DNA of 64,000 nt. Origin: Anaerolineae bacterium. GTDB taxonomy: Bacteria > Chloroflexota > Anaerolineae > Anaerolineales > Villigracilaceae. The notes beneath the pieces are model-generated. The model was not told the origin of the DNA. It made no database searches and was given only the letters and a program-made list of their open reading frames with translations. Of the stretch, positions 1 to 9,530 are shown in pieces; the stretch's first letter is position 1; every line of letters begins with the position of its first letter. The DNA lies in NCBI GenBank assembly GCA_022013685.1, contig JAKLPV010000124.1, positions 1-64,000 on the forward strand. The letters run 5' to 3'. A program made the position numbers and the translations under genes.

Positions 1-78
1 AAAATTTATTCGAAGAATCTGCCCGGGCTGGCTTTATAAGCCTGCCGCCAGTCCTACAAACAACGCTCACAAAAAACA

Positions 79-927
79 ATGTCTTTACTTATCGCATCCC
101 ATCAGCATAAACATACTATGACAAAACGTCCGCTCTACCTCATCTCAGCATTTGCTTTCATCGCGGTATTTTTAATCGCAATCTATATCTATTTTTACCA
201 GTTTTCCAGCTTGCCGGCAGGTCTGAACAACATGGTGCTCAACCTGGTCAGCCTGGTTGCGCCGCTATCAAGCGCAGTTTTTGCGACGATGATTTACCGG
301 AGCTTTGCCCAGACAGATAAACCACGTCAGGTTTGGAAGTTTATGACTGTTTTTATATGGATGTGGACAATCGCTGAGTTCATCTGGGTTGGATACTTAA
401 TCCAGTTTGGTGATGTGCCTCTGCCTTCCTTCGCGGACGCTTTTTGGCTGGTCGGCTTTGCCTTCTTGACAATCGCCCTGCGCAAACAATATGAGAACGT
501 TAAACGCCAGCAGGTTGCACTATGGAAGATCGCACTCATCTGGGCTGCTGTTTTCGTGCTGAGTTTGCTTGTGTTATTGCTGGCCGGAAGTTCCTTATCG
601 CTCGGAAATTACCTTGAGTATTTCTATGCAGTTGCAGATTTCGCTGCCGGAATTGTTGCCATTCGCATTTTCCTGGCCTTTCGCGGCGGGTTAATGTCAC
701 GACCCTGGATTGGACTGTTCGTTTTGGGATTGGCTGACGCAATTTACGCCTGGCTGATCACCACAGAGATGTATGCCATGTCACAGACAGAGGGAGATAT
801 AGTCAGCCTGTTTGCAGACACAACCTACATGGCAGCTTACCTGATCCTTGGGATCGGCTTTTACGCCACCTACCTGGTGCTAAAACACGGGCCTGAAAGT
901 TTCGTCCCCCCAATAGCCGAAGCATAA
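79..927 (+). CDS. Polytopic membrane protein of unknown function
   Basis: A protein of 282 residues that is hydrophobic along most of its length, with about seven or eight membrane segments separated by short loops; the first is at residues 18-38. I see no catalytic motif. The architecture resembles the membrane sensor modules found at the N-termini of bacterial signalling proteins, but here no kinase or cyclase domain follows. An in-frame ATG at 118 would give 269 residues and would put the first membrane helix near the N-terminus, as is usual. Neither start has a clear Shine-Dalgarno sequence, so the start is uncertain. It converges on menA and both end at a shared hairpin. Confidence 0.7.
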   Translation: MSLLIASHQHKHTMTKRPLYLISAFAFIAVFLIAIYIYFYQFSSLPAGLNNMVLNLVSLVAPLSSAVFATMIYRSFAQTDKPRQVWKFMTVFIWMWTIAEFIWVGYLIQFGDVPLPSFADAFWLVGFAFLTIALRKQYENVKRQQVALWKIALIWAAVFVLSLLVLLLAGSSLSLGNYLEYFYAVADFAAGIVAIRIFLAFRGGLMSRPWIGLFVLGLADAIYAWLITTEMYAMSQTEGDIVSLFADTTYMAAYLILGIGFYATYLVLKHGPESFVPPIAEA

Positions 928-946
928 AGAAACCAAGTGAGAACAT

Positions 947-980
947 AAAAAGATGACTGCAAACGGGCAGTCATCTTTTT
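947..980. terminator. Bidirectional intrinsic terminator
   Basis: Perfect 14-bp inverted repeat (947-960 and 967-980) with a 6-nt loop. A-tract on the left and T-tract on the right make it work on both strands. It lies between the convergent gene at 79-927 and menA. Confidence 0.85.
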
Positions 981-1000
981 ATTAGAAAAGCTATTGCCGC

Positions 1001-1894
1001 TTACCTGAATATGCTTCCGCCAGCAAAAAGGGCCGCATAAATAAGAGCCAGTTGGGCCGTATAAGCCAGGGCCACGTTTAGCACAGCCCCTTCTGCTTTT
1101 TGCACCAGCCGATAAAGCGACCATCCCTGCGGCAAGGTCAGCCAGGTCAGTAAAACCCAGTATGAAAGCAAGCCAGAGACAGCCATGAGTAATGGGATGA
1201 GATATGCGCCACCCAGGCAAATTAAATACTCAACTTCCATCGCCCGCCGCCCCAGCAATACCGCAAGAGTGCGTTTACGCGCAGCCCGGTCTGTGTCAAT
1301 GTCGCGCAGGTTGTTGACAACCAGAATATTGACAATCAGAAATCCCATCGGGACAGATGCCAGCCCGACCGTCAACGTCACGTCTCCAGCCTGGACAAAA
1401 TACGTCCCGGCTACGGCAGCCAGGCCAAAGAAGATAAAGACAAAAACATCACCCAGGGCATGATACCCATAAGGAAAAGGCCCGCCGGTATAAGCCAGCG
1501 CCGCCAGGATAGCTGCAAAGCCAATCGCCAGAACAGGCCAGCCTTTATCGAGATAAAGCACCAGGCCAAGCAAGGCCGCAAGACCAAAGACCACCCCAAT
1601 ACCCAGGCGCATCTCGCCCGGGCTGATCCATCCCTGAGATGTTGCCCGCGCCGGACCAAGCCGCTCAGGCGTATCTGTGCCGCGCTCATGGTCAAACAGA
1701 TCATTGGCCAGATTGGCCCCAATTTGCAATAGTATGGCGATAAAAAATGCAGCAGCAGCGTTGATGGCATCAAATTGACCAGCACGCAGGGCAAGCCCGG
1801 TGCCAACCAGTACCGGCGCAGCGGCGGCGGGCAGGGTGCGTGGGCGGGCGGCCAAAAACCAGGCAGACAATTTGTTTGGTGGCATTTGCTTCAC
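1001..1894 (-). CDS. menA: 1,4-dihydroxy-2-naphthoate polyprenyltransferase (MenA)
   Basis: UbiA-family integral membrane prenyltransferase of 297 residues, the usual MenA length. It attaches the polyprenyl chain to 1,4-dihydroxy-2-naphthoate to give demethylmenaquinone. The MenA-type N-terminal RPRTLPAA motif is at residues 17-24. The first Asp-rich motif is NDLFDHERGTD and the second is NNLRDIDTD; both bind Mg-prenyl diphosphate in this family. About eight or nine membrane helices are visible. It starts with GTG at 1894, five bases after the stop of the upstream lipoprotein gene, so translation is probably coupled; ATG at 1885 is an alternative. No other men gene is in the window. The gene implies menaquinone-based respiration. 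Confidence 0.93.
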   Translation of the reverse strand: MKQMPPNKLSAWFLAARPRTLPAAAAPVLVGTGLALRAGQFDAINAAAAFFIAILLQIGANLANDLFDHERGTDTPERLGPARATSQGWISPGEMRLGIGVVFGLAALLGLVLYLDKGWPVLAIGFAAILAALAYTGGPFPYGYHALGDVFVFIFFGLAAVAGTYFVQAGDVTLTVGLASVPMGFLIVNILVVNNLRDIDTDRAARKRTLAVLLGRRAMEVEYLICLGGAYLIPLLMAVSGLLSYWVLLTWLTLPQGWSLYRLVQKAEGAVLNVALAYTAQLALIYAALFAGGSIFR

Positions 1895-1898
1895 AAAA

Positions 1899-4376
1899 TT
1901 ACCTGCCCAACAAACGCGGATACCAATACCAGAGCAAATCGGCAGTTGGTTTGCCGCGCACCGAACTGGATTTATCCATCAGCGAGACGGGCGGATAATA
2001 ACCACGCGAAACAAATCCGCTGACCCATTCACGCTGCTCAATAGCCATCAGCATGGCCTGGTACAACTCGGCCTGACCTTGCAAATCAAGCGGAACAGAT
2101 GAAATATCGGGATAAGTAGGCGTAAGCGACATCCAATCCAGGCAGCCGCCGCCAACCGGGACGCACCCAAGCGAAGCGCCGCGCGCAGATGGATAATCCA
2201 CTGCAATAACAGCAGGTTTCCTGGCAGAACTCAGGAATGGATACAGCTCTTCATCCATGCGGCGGCTGGCTTCATCTTTCATGGCATCTAGGTTCTGACC
2301 ATTGGCCGCCAGAGGCGCCGACCAGAGCAGGTAAAAAGCATCGAACTGGTCGATAAAAACCGGAGCCGGAGCCAGCGTGCCGCGATATGGATGCGCCCAC
2401 AGGAGTTGTCCCTTAAATCGGGAGCGCACTTCGGATACCAGGCTGCGCCAGCGCGATTCGGCGTCCGCCGGAACTCCTGAGGGTTCGCCGTTGATGAGCA
2501 AACCGGCGGGCAGGGCAGGGCTGATCGATTCACCGCCCAAAACCAGGGCCTGGGCCCCGCCCTGGGCCGCCAGATCAGCGTGGTAGAGGGCAAAAGCGCG
2601 ATAGCGGGCAAACCAATCGTCCCACCAGCCGGAAGTACGCGGCGCTTTCAGCCAGAAATCAGGCCCATTAGGAAGCAAGACAGGCGTCGGGTAGAGCGCG
2701 ACGTTCAAATTTGCGGCGCGGGCATATTGAATCGCCTGCAAGTTGTCATTCCAGAGCGCATCCTGCCCGGCAGTCGGAGCAAAGACCAATGGCTGGTTGT
2801 ACTTGGCTGTCCAGGTGGGGGTTAAAACAACGACGCTGGCGTTAAGTGCCTGTACGTTATTAAACGTCGAGGCATACAGCGGCTGCCAGGTGGGGTGATA
2901 ATCCGCGATAAACTCGATTCCGGTCCAAAAACCGGCAGAGCGCGCTTTGATGGGCACAGCGATGACCGTGGCCGGTTCGCTTTCAGGAAGCCACTGCCAG
3001 GCTCGAACAGTATCCTGGCGGGTTTCAGACGTCAGGCTGGTCGAGACGCGCCGACTCTGATTGTCTGAGACCGTGTCAATGTCATCTGCCGCGCCACATT
3101 GATCGTTGCGGCAATAGCGATAGCCAAAACTGCCCAGCATGTTAAGCGGGCTATAGAGCCGGTATACCCAACGATTATTGCCCAGCGGCCACATGGGGAT
3201 GGGTTCCGTCCAGCCGTAAGGATTGAACTGGATTGAAACCGTATCACCAACCGGTGTATTGGCCGGAACAGTCACATTGAAGAGGATCGGAGCCGAAGGC
3301 CCGGCCTGCCAGGTGCGGACAGCATCAGTAATGACGGTATCGTTATCCGGCACAATTAACTGGCGGACTACAAAATTACCGTCGGCATCATGTTCGGCAT
3401 TCCAAAATCCATCCCCCAGGGTGTATTTGTAGCGGATATCGGCCCCGGCAGGCAAACGCAGGCTTATGCTGTAACGCCCTGTCTCGCCAGGAGCCAGGAT
3501 GGGCATGCGAGATGAGACGGCACTGATGCCGCCATTCAAATCGCCAAAGGTGTTACCAAGCTGGAGCAGGCTGCCAGCCAACCGCACCGGCGCGCCAACA
3601 ACAGTATCGGCAGGAGCGGTCAAATTAAACGTAACCTGCACCAGTTTGGCTGGCTGCAAAGAAAGCGAAGCCGGGGTTGAAGAATCAGACAAGACCGATG
3701 CGCCTTGCTGGAAGGGCATATAAAACCCATCCAGGGCATAGGCAGTCAACAGATGCGTACCGGGCATAATGCCTTCAAGAGTGTATTGGCCAAATGAATC
3801 GGTCAGCGTTGAGACCCCGCCCGCACTGACCAGGATATTGGCAAGAGACTGGCCACTGGCGGCATTGGTGATGCTGCCCCGGATGCGGCCAGTGGGCCCA
3901 TTATAGGGTTGGTCGCTCCAGGAAGCCAACAGGTCATGGACTTCTCCCGGCCCGCTGGCATGGTACAAACGATAACGCACCAGTTCGTCAGAAGTGGTAT
4001 CTTCCTGGGCGGTAATCGCTCCCTTGCGCACATAGCGATACTTGACCATTGACCCCAGGGTAAAAGGCATTTTAAGTGTGTAGGTCTGGGCTTCAACAGG
4101 CTGCATGGCATACAACAGAGGGTTGAGCGCCAGGCCGGTCACTTCATCAAGCACAGCCAGATAGAGCGTTTCGCCGGGTGCGAGTGGTGCGGGCAGGGTT
4201 ATCTTAAAGTTAATTTCGACCAGCGGGGTGGGTGTACTGGTTGGCCCCATGCCCGGAATTGGGGTCGACGGGTTGAAAAGCGACCAATCGACCAGCGAAA
4301 ATTGACAAGCCAGGCTGGGAAGCGCAAAAACCAGAACAAGTATCGCCAGCCAGCGGTGGGTGGTTTGGCGTTTCAT
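1899..4376 (-). CDS. Large modular lipoprotein: carboxypeptidase-regulatory-like, CBM20-like repeats and a GH-like barrel
   Basis: A lipoprotein of 825 residues. The start at 4376 is chosen because GAGGAG lies 8 nt upstream and a signal peptide with lipobox LPSLAC follows at once; the open frame continues 32 codons further upstream without such support. After a Pro/Thr-rich linker comes a beta-rich region, then a carboxypeptidase-regulatory-like Ig fold (GRIRGSITNAASGQSL). Two or three beta modules follow that resemble starch-binding CBM20 folds (LPAGADIRYKYTLGDGFWN). The C-terminal third looks like a glycoside-hydrolase TIM barrel of the GH113 kind (GFWTGIEFIADYHPTW, then ALVLGGESISPALP). 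I cannot assign a substrate or prove catalysis. It probably binds or cuts polysaccharide at the cell surface. menA follows directly on the same strand. Confidence 0.75.
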   Translation of the reverse strand: MKRQTTHRWLAILVLVFALPSLACQFSLVDWSLFNPSTPIPGMGPTSTPTPLVEINFKITLPAPLAPGETLYLAVLDEVTGLALNPLLYAMQPVEAQTYTLKMPFTLGSMVKYRYVRKGAITAQEDTTSDELVRYRLYHASGPGEVHDLLASWSDQPYNGPTGRIRGSITNAASGQSLANILVSAGGVSTLTDSFGQYTLEGIMPGTHLLTAYALDGFYMPFQQGASVLSDSSTPASLSLQPAKLVQVTFNLTAPADTVVGAPVRLAGSLLQLGNTFGDLNGGISAVSSRMPILAPGETGRYSISLRLPAGADIRYKYTLGDGFWNAEHDADGNFVVRQLIVPDNDTVITDAVRTWQAGPSAPILFNVTVPANTPVGDTVSIQFNPYGWTEPIPMWPLGNNRWVYRLYSPLNMLGSFGYRYCRNDQCGAADDIDTVSDNQSRRVSTSLTSETRQDTVRAWQWLPESEPATVIAVPIKARSAGFWTGIEFIADYHPTWQPLYASTFNNVQALNASVVVLTPTWTAKYNQPLVFAPTAGQDALWNDNLQAIQYARAANLNVALYPTPVLLPNGPDFWLKAPRTSGWWDDWFARYRAFALYHADLAAQGGAQALVLGGESISPALPAGLLINGEPSGVPADAESRWRSLVSEVRSRFKGQLLWAHPYRGTLAPAPVFIDQFDAFYLLWSAPLAANGQNLDAMKDEASRRMDEELYPFLSSARKPAVIAVDYPSARGASLGCVPVGGGCLDWMSLTPTYPDISSVPLDLQGQAELYQAMLMAIEQREWVSGFVSRGYYPPVSLMDKSSSVRGKPTADLLWYWYPRLLGR

Positions 4377-4566
4377 GGGTATTTTCTCCTCAACCCTGTT
4401 TTTCGGCGTTGTGTACAGGGCTTTCCCTATGTTATCGCAGTTTTTGGCGAGATGGAATGTTAATTTACTCACAGGGCAATATACTGCGCGCGGGCAGCGC
4501 TGCTCACCCGGTTTCTCCGCCGGTTTTAGGCCAGGAATTGGCGAAGGTATTGGTTTTCATGAGAGG

Positions 4567-4572
4567 TATAAT
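4567..4572 (+). promoter_or_regulatory. TATAAT -10 box of the repeat lipoprotein gene
   Basis: Exact TATAAT, 35 nt before the ATG at 4608. No good -35 match lies 16-18 nt upstream. It sits in the divergent spacer between two lipoprotein genes. Confidence 0.5.
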
Positions 4573-4607
4573 TTAGATAAAATATATCCTATTTTAAAAG
4601 GCTTGAT

Positions 4608-6491
4608 ATGAAAAAATCATTTTTTATCGGTTTGCTGGTGCTGTTGCTTTCCATTTCGGCCTGCGCGCCCGCTGTGACAAACAGCAAATCGCCCGCGCCA
4701 AATGTTTTTTTACGCGGCATGGAGTTTTCGAGTGGGATGCGATATGCCGCTACATTCATCAAGCCTACGGCTGAGACCGAGATGCGCGATGTACAGGTAG
4801 AAATTACCCTGCCAGCCAGCACAACGCTGACCGGGATTGGCATCCCGCGGCAGGTTGGGATGGCGGAAGTGCGCGAAAACGGCACGACGCGCACGCTGGC
4901 GTGGCACATCCCGCTCGTGAGCGCCAGCCAGCAACTCGATGTGCTTTCTTTTAGCGTGCCGGTAAAAATTTCCGGGCCGATTACGTTTTTTCTGCGCTGG
5001 CGGGATGCCACGGGCGCGGAGCATGTCGAGCATTTTGACGATGTTCCACATGTGACCAATGCGAGCGAAACCGAAGCGGAACTGGTCATTACACAAAGCG
5101 GCTACCAGGCAATGGGCAAGAGCGGAGTGATGGTTTCTGCGCCTGTCACGGAGCCGCCGCTGGCCTTGAGCGTGCGCGTGTTACCCGTGTCGTTTAATCC
5201 GCCTGCCGAGTTTGGCGCGCTGTGGTGGTGCTCGCTGGCCGAGATGAGCGGAATCCCCACCGGTGAAAGTGTGGATGTGGTTGTGCCCCTGCGGCGGCCA
5301 ATTACGCCATTTACGAAGTTGGCGCTGTTCAAGCAAAACGCGGATGGTTACTGGTCGCTCTTGCCAGAAACAGGCACAGTGACCGCCGATGGCCTGTCGG
5401 TGGCGTATGCACATCCGGGCGGACTGATCGCCAGTGGCGGCGAGGAGGAGTTACAGCCGGCGCAGGTTAATCTGGATGAAGTGACGGACGGAACGAGTAA
5501 CACAATAGCGTTCTCAGAAAGCCCCAGCCAGCCGGACAATGTGGTCCAGGCCGGGATTGCTGATGGGACGAGCAATACCATTGTTATTAGCGAGTCAGCC
5601 CCCGTCCCGCCGCCAGTCACCGATGGAACAAGTAATACGGTGATTGTTGCTGAAGTCGCACTGCCCCCCACGGCTGGCGCAGTGGATGGTTCCAGCAATA
5701 CCATCATCATTGGCGAGGTAACTTCCGCGCCCGCGCTGTCTCCTACGCCTGGTGCGGTGGATGGTTCCAGCAATACCATCATCATCGGCGAGGTGACTTC
5801 CGCGCCCGCACTGTCCCCCACGGCTGGCGTGGTGGATGGTTCCAGCAATACCATCATCATCGGCGAGGTGACTTCCGCGCCCGCACTGTCCCCCACGGCT
5901 GGCGCGGTGGATGGTTCCAGCAATACCATTATCATCGGTGAGGTGACTTCCACGCCCGCGCTTTCTCCTACATCTGGCGCGGTGGATGGCACTAGCAATA
6001 CCATCATCATCGGCGAGGTGACACTGACTCCGACGCTTGTACTGACAACCTCCGTACCCGAAGATGGCCCGACTCTGACGCTTACCCCATCTCCCACGTT
6101 GGATGTATTCACGAGTACCCCAGAAACCGGAGCAACGGCCGCCCCCCCAACCGATATCCCCCTAACGTTTACGCCGTCCCCCACAACCGGGGCGGCCACG
6201 CTTGCACCGGAAAATGAAGCCACATCCACGCCGCGCCCAACCCAGGTGATTCGGATTGTGACCGCGACGCCCCAACCGGAAATCCCTGTCGCGGCATCCC
6301 CAACACGCACACCGGCCCCCACGCTGGCCCTGCCGGTTGTGGCATTTAATGTGCCAGCCTATATGGAAGCCGGTTATGCAGGTGAAAGTGGCGTAGTCCG
6401 CGTTGTGATTATCAAACAAGAGGATGGGTTATTGCAATGCCAGTCTGGCGGGCTGATTTGCGCCCCGCTCAACCGCACCCCGAGGCCTTAA
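4608..6491 (+). CDS. Lipoprotein with tandem DG(T/S)SNTI repeats
   Basis: A protein of 627 residues with a signal peptide and lipobox (LSISAC). Residues about 25-280 form a beta-rich region of unknown family. Eight copies of a DG(T/S)SNT(I/V) motif follow. The last five form an exact 25-residue (75-bp) tandem repeat in which DGSSNTIIIGEV alternates with a Pro/Thr/Ser-rich spacer. A long Thr/Pro-rich stretch and a short C-terminal segment with two cysteines close the protein. The DGTSNTI motif occurs elsewhere as a sequence-signature peptide in planctomycete pseudopilin-like proteins; here it is a tandem array, so homology is doubtful. Near-identical DNA copies imply recent expansion. Probably a surface or adhesive protein; function unknown. 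Confidence 0.8.
   Translation: MKKSFFIGLLVLLLSISACAPAVTNSKSPAPNVFLRGMEFSSGMRYAATFIKPTAETEMRDVQVEITLPASTTLTGIGIPRQVGMAEVRENGTTRTLAWHIPLVSASQQLDVLSFSVPVKISGPITFFLRWRDATGAEHVEHFDDVPHVTNASETEAELVITQSGYQAMGKSGVMVSAPVTEPPLALSVRVLPVSFNPPAEFGALWWCSLAEMSGIPTGESVDVVVPLRRPITPFTKLALFKQNADGYWSLLPETGTVTADGLSVAYAHPGGLIASGGEEELQPAQVNLDEVTDGTSNTIAFSESPSQPDNVVQAGIADGTSNTIVISESAPVPPPVTDGTSNTVIVAEVALPPTAGAVDGSSNTIIIGEVTSAPALSPTPGAVDGSSNTIIIGEVTSAPALSPTAGVVDGSSNTIIIGEVTSAPALSPTAGAVDGSSNTIIIGEVTSTPALSPTSGAVDGTSNTIIIGEVTLTPTLVLTTSVPEDGPTLTLTPSPTLDVFTSTPETGATAAPPTDIPLTFTPSPTTGAATLAPENEATSTPRPTQVIRIVTATPQPEIPVAASPTRTPAPTLALPVVAFNVPAYMEAGYAGESGVVRVVIIKQEDGLLQCQSGGLICAPLNRTPRP
5682..6056 (+). repeat. Five tandem 75-bp coding repeats
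   Basis: Unit starts at 5682, 5757, 5832, 5907 and 5982 give an exact 75-bp period. Three more diverged copies of the DGTSNTI core lie upstream between about 5486 and 5650. The repeat also keeps a long antisense frame open, which is an artefact. Confidence 0.95.
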
Positions 6492-6498
6492 ATAAAAA

Positions 6499-6529
6499 GT
6501 AGGGGGCGAAGCAATGCTTCGCCCCCTAC
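6499..6529. terminator. Strong hairpin between convergent genes
   Basis: Perfect 14-bp GC-rich stem (6499-6512 and 6516-6529) with a 3-nt loop, between the repeat lipoprotein and fhs. A T-tract is lacking, so it may be a rho-assisted terminator, an RNA 3'-end stabiliser or a dispersed palindromic element. Confidence 0.6.
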
Positions 6530-6541
6530 ACACATGATTGT

Positions 6542-8443
6542 TTAGAACAACCCGACCACCTTGCCGGTCTCCAGGTCCAAATCAACATCGTAGAAGACCG
6601 GGCGGGTGGGCAAGCCAGGCATGGTGCGCATTTCGCCAAGCAACGGATAGAGGAAGCCCGCCCCCACGCTGGCGCGGATGTCACGCACCGGCACACGGAA
6701 TCCGCTTGGCGCGCCCTTGAGATTCGGATCGGTACTGAAAGAGAGATGGGTTTTGGCCATGCACAACGGCAGTTTGTCGAAGCCAAGCCGAGTATAGGTG
6801 GCAATCTTCTCTTCGGCTTCGGGGGAGTAGTCGACCCCATCCGCACCGTAGATTTCGCGGCAGATAATTTCGATTTTTTCTTTGATCGACATTTCGAGCG
6901 GATACAGGAATTGGAAGTTGCTCGGCTGTTCGGCAGCTTTGATTACCGCCTCGGCCAGGGCGACCGCGCCCGCGCCGCCGTCCATCCAATGGGTCGAGAC
7001 GACTGCATCCATCGCACCCGCCTCGAGCGCAGCCTGACGGACAAGTTCCACTTCAGCGGGGGTATCGTTTGCAAATGAATTGACCGCCACAACCACATTG
7101 ACGCCAAATTTGAGCGCGTTATGAATATGGCGCTCCATATTGGGCAAACCCTGTCGCAGCAGGTCGATATTTTCTTCGATATATTCAGATGCAAGCGGTT
7201 TTCCAGCCACCACCTTTGGCCCGCCACCGTGCATCTTTAAAGCGCGCACAGTAGCGACCAGCACAACCACGTGTGGAACCAGGCCGGAGTAACGGCACTT
7301 GATGTCGAAGAATTTTTCCATGCCAATGTCTGCGCCAAAGCCCGATTCGGTAATGACGTAGTCAGCCAACTTCAGAGCAATCCGATCGGCAATAATCGAC
7401 GATTGGCCATGGGCAATATTGGCAAACGGCCCGGCGTGAACGAGGGCGGGGGTCCCTTCCAGGGTTTGCATCAGGTTGGGTTTGATGGCATCCTTCATCA
7501 ACACGGTCAATGCACCTGCCGCACCCAGGTCTTCGGCTGTGATCGCCGCTCCAGCGTGGTTTGTGCCAATGACCATCGCACCCAAACGCTCACGCATATC
7601 GCGCAAATCAGTCGTCAAGGCCAAAATTGCCATGATCTCGCTGGCAACGGTAATGTCATATCCGGTGCGACGGGTACGGCCTTTTTCTTCGGGGCCAAGC
7701 CCAACTTCGATTTCGCGCAAAAAGCGGTCGTTGGTGTCCACCACCCGCCGCCAGGTAATACTGTCAGGATCAATATCCAGACGGGCAAAACGAGCACGTT
7801 CTTCGGGGGTCAGATCGTTGGGATCGGTTTTCTCGATGCCCAGTTTCGCCAGGCGGCGCAGCATGGAGGGTGAGAACCTGCGCCCGCCTTTTTTATCCAG
7901 CGGGCAAAGCGCGTTGAACAGTTTTTCATCATCCTGGCTGGCTTCATGCAACATGCGCGCATCAATCGCAGCTGCAAGCAGGTTGTTGGCAGCGGTAATC
8001 GCATGGATATCACCGGTCAGATGCAGATTGAAATCTTCCATGGGGATAATCTGCGAATAACCGCCGCCAGCAGCGCCGCCCTTGATACCAAAAGTCGGCC
8101 CCTGCGAGGGCTGGCGAATGGCGGTAAAGACCCGTTTGCCGAGGTGAGCCCCAAGTGCCTGACTCAGGCCGACGGTGGTGGTGGTCTTGCCTTCTCCCAA
8201 CGGGGTAGGGGTGATAGCGGTAACGTCAATATATTTGCCGTCGGGCATGTCTTTCAGGCGTTCCAGGATTTCAAGTTTAACTTTAGCCTTATACGGGCCG
8301 TATAGTTCAAGTTCTTCAGGCAAAATACCCGCTTCTTCGGCGACAAGCGTAATAGGCTTGATATCTGACTCTTGGGCAATCTCAATATCTGACGGCACTG
8401 GGTGACAAAGTTTAAGTGTAATGGGGGCGAATGATCCGGTCAT
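6542..8443 (-). CDS. fhs: Formate--tetrahydrofolate ligase
   Basis: ATP-dependent ligase that joins formate to tetrahydrofolate to give 10-formyl-THF in the cytoplasm. At 633 residues it is longer than the roughly 555 residues of clostridial Fhs because of an extended N-terminus and an insert ([19 protein letters not shown]) also known from the ligase domain of eukaryotic C1-THF synthases. The ATP-binding motif [11 protein letters not shown] is near residue 78. Other family blocks are [20 protein letters not shown] and [10 protein letters not shown]. The ATG at 8443 has AAAGGAG 8 nt upstream. It feeds one-carbon metabolism or a Wood-Ljungdahl methyl branch; neither folD nor any other folate gene lies beside it. 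It diverges from the secreted-protein gene at 8668. Confidence 0.97.
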   Translation of the reverse strand: MTGSFAPITLKLCHPVPSDIEIAQESDIKPITLVAEEAGILPEELELYGPYKAKVKLEILERLKDMPDGKYIDVTAITPTPLGEGKTTTTVGLSQALGAHLGKRVFTAIRQPSQGPTFGIKGGAAGGGYSQIIPMEDFNLHLTGDIHAITAANNLLAAAIDARMLHEASQDDEKLFNALCPLDKKGGRRFSPSMLRRLAKLGIEKTDPNDLTPEERARFARLDIDPDSITWRRVVDTNDRFLREIEVGLGPEEKGRTRRTGYDITVASEIMAILALTTDLRDMRERLGAMVIGTNHAGAAITAEDLGAAGALTVLMKDAIKPNLMQTLEGTPALVHAGPFANIAHGQSSIIADRIALKLADYVITESGFGADIGMEKFFDIKCRYSGLVPHVVVLVATVRALKMHGGGPKVVAGKPLASEYIEENIDLLRQGLPNMERHIHNALKFGVNVVVAVNSFANDTPAEVELVRQAALEAGAMDAVVSTHWMDGGAGAVALAEAVIKAAEQPSNFQFLYPLEMSIKEKIEIICREIYGADGVDYSPEAEEKIATYTRLGFDKLPLCMAKTHLSFSTDPNLKGAPSGFRVPVRDIRASVGAGFLYPLLGEMRTMPGLPTRPVFYDVDLDLETGKVVGLF

Positions 8444-8522
8444 GTATGCTCCTTTTCTATGGTTAACAGTTCACCTTCATTATGAAAAAGATTCTGAGAT
8501 TACGCAATTGTCTTACGTCATG

Positions 8523-8539
8523 AATTTGTCAGACAAATT
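8523..8539. promoter_or_regulatory. Palindrome in the fhs / secreted-protein divergent spacer
   Basis: Perfect 8-bp inverted repeat (AATTTGTC, one base, GACAAATT). It lies 80 bp upstream of fhs and just before the -35 of the opposite gene, a place suited to an operator. The regulator is unknown. Confidence 0.45.
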
Positions 8540-8563
8540 TCCTTATCGCGATGTTTTTCCTGT

Positions 8564-8592
8564 TTGACGCGCAAAAATATTTAAGATAAAAT
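8564..8592 (+). promoter_or_regulatory. Sigma-70-type promoter
   Basis: TTGACG at 8564-8569 and TAAAAT at 8587-8592 with a 17-bp spacer. It should drive the gene at 8668 with a leader of about 70 nt. It is the only promoter in the window with a good -35 element that I found. Confidence 0.65.
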
Positions 8593-8667
8593 TAAGGTAG
8601 AAAATATCTAATTAAGATGCTTTTCTTGATTTTTTATCCGCAGGTTATCAAAAAAAGGGAGACAGCT

Positions 8668-9474
8668 ATGAGAAAAAATTTTCAATTTGTAACAGCTTTA
8701 TTTTTGGCACTCACACTCATAATTTTGACAGCCGCGCCTGCTTTTGCGGCTGGGCCACGTTACCTGACCCTGGTGGATATTCAACACTGGTCTGGAAAGG
8801 GTTTGGTTTTGAAGTTTGAAATTGTCAACGGCGAATACACCAGGCAGGAACTAAAAGGCAGTTACGCCCTGGTAGGCAATAACGAATTTGGCATTGATTG
8901 CAATATTGATGACAATGGCAAAGTGGTCTGTGTTATCGGTGATGCAATTGCCCAGTTCACTGGCCGTACCGCAACTGTTGTTATTGATGGGCAAGGTTTC
9001 TATATCACAGTGCCTGAAAGAAAAGATGCGAAATATTGTTACAACATCTACGGCCTGATGACCGATGATTTTGAAGGCTTTGTGGATGCAATGGAAGGGG
9101 TTTTGCCCGAGGCACCTGCAGCTACTGCACCGGCTGCTATTGTTGAGAGTCCCGATCCTTTCGATATTATATTCTTCTATTGGTACCCGGCCACTGTCGG
9201 ACGGGAATGCTCGGCAACCCCGCCAACAGTAGGCGATATCCTTAATTTTGACCATCCTTATGAGAATGAGCTGCGTGACTTGTTCGGTGAAGAGTTCTTT
9301 GAAAACTCCATTTTTGGAGAAGGTGACATGACAACAGCCATCTTTACAAATGAACTTTTTTGGGAAGGCGCGCCAGAAGAATTTGCATGCATGTATCAAG
9401 AGACCCCGGCTTATTATGCCTGGATATATTTGATTTTAGGGATAATATATTGTGGAGGCCCGACTCCAACCTAG
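8668..9474 (+). CDS. Secreted protein of unknown function
   Basis: A protein of 268 residues with a clear Sec signal peptide cleaved after APAFA at about residue 30. The start at 8668 has GGGAG 6 nt upstream; the open frame extends 17 codons further upstream without a ribosome site. The mature part is acidic, AT-richer in codon use than its neighbours, and contains several Cys that could form disulfides (DCNIDD, VVCVIG, YCYNIYG, CSATPPT, FACMYQ). An Ala-rich linker separates two halves at about residue 150. No family recognised. Exported, possibly soluble. It has its own promoter and terminator, so it is a single-gene unit. Confidence 0.75.
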   Translation: MRKNFQFVTALFLALTLIILTAAPAFAAGPRYLTLVDIQHWSGKGLVLKFEIVNGEYTRQELKGSYALVGNNEFGIDCNIDDNGKVVCVIGDAIAQFTGRTATVVIDGQGFYITVPERKDAKYCYNIYGLMTDDFEGFVDAMEGVLPEAPAATAPAAIVESPDPFDIIFFYWYPATVGRECSATPPTVGDILNFDHPYENELRDLFGEEFFENSIFGEGDMTTAIFTNELFWEGAPEEFACMYQETPAYYAWIYLILGIIYCGGPTPT

Positions 9475-9498
9475 CAAAAAATAGTTTGAATGTATTTC

Positions 9499-9530
9499 AA
9501 AACCGCCCCGAAAAAATCGGGGCGGTTTTT
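9499..9530. terminator. Intrinsic terminator
   Basis: Perfect 13-bp GC-rich stem (9499-9511 and 9517-9529), 5-nt loop, followed by Ts. It ends the gene at 8668 and, in reverse, lies just at the 3' end of the isopentenyl phosphate kinase gene. Confidence 0.9.

Noticed and set aside
5348-6322. Long open frame antisense to the repeat lipoprotein
   Set aside because: It stays open only because the 75-bp repeat lacks stops in that frame; no ribosome site, and the sense frame has signal peptide and lipobox.
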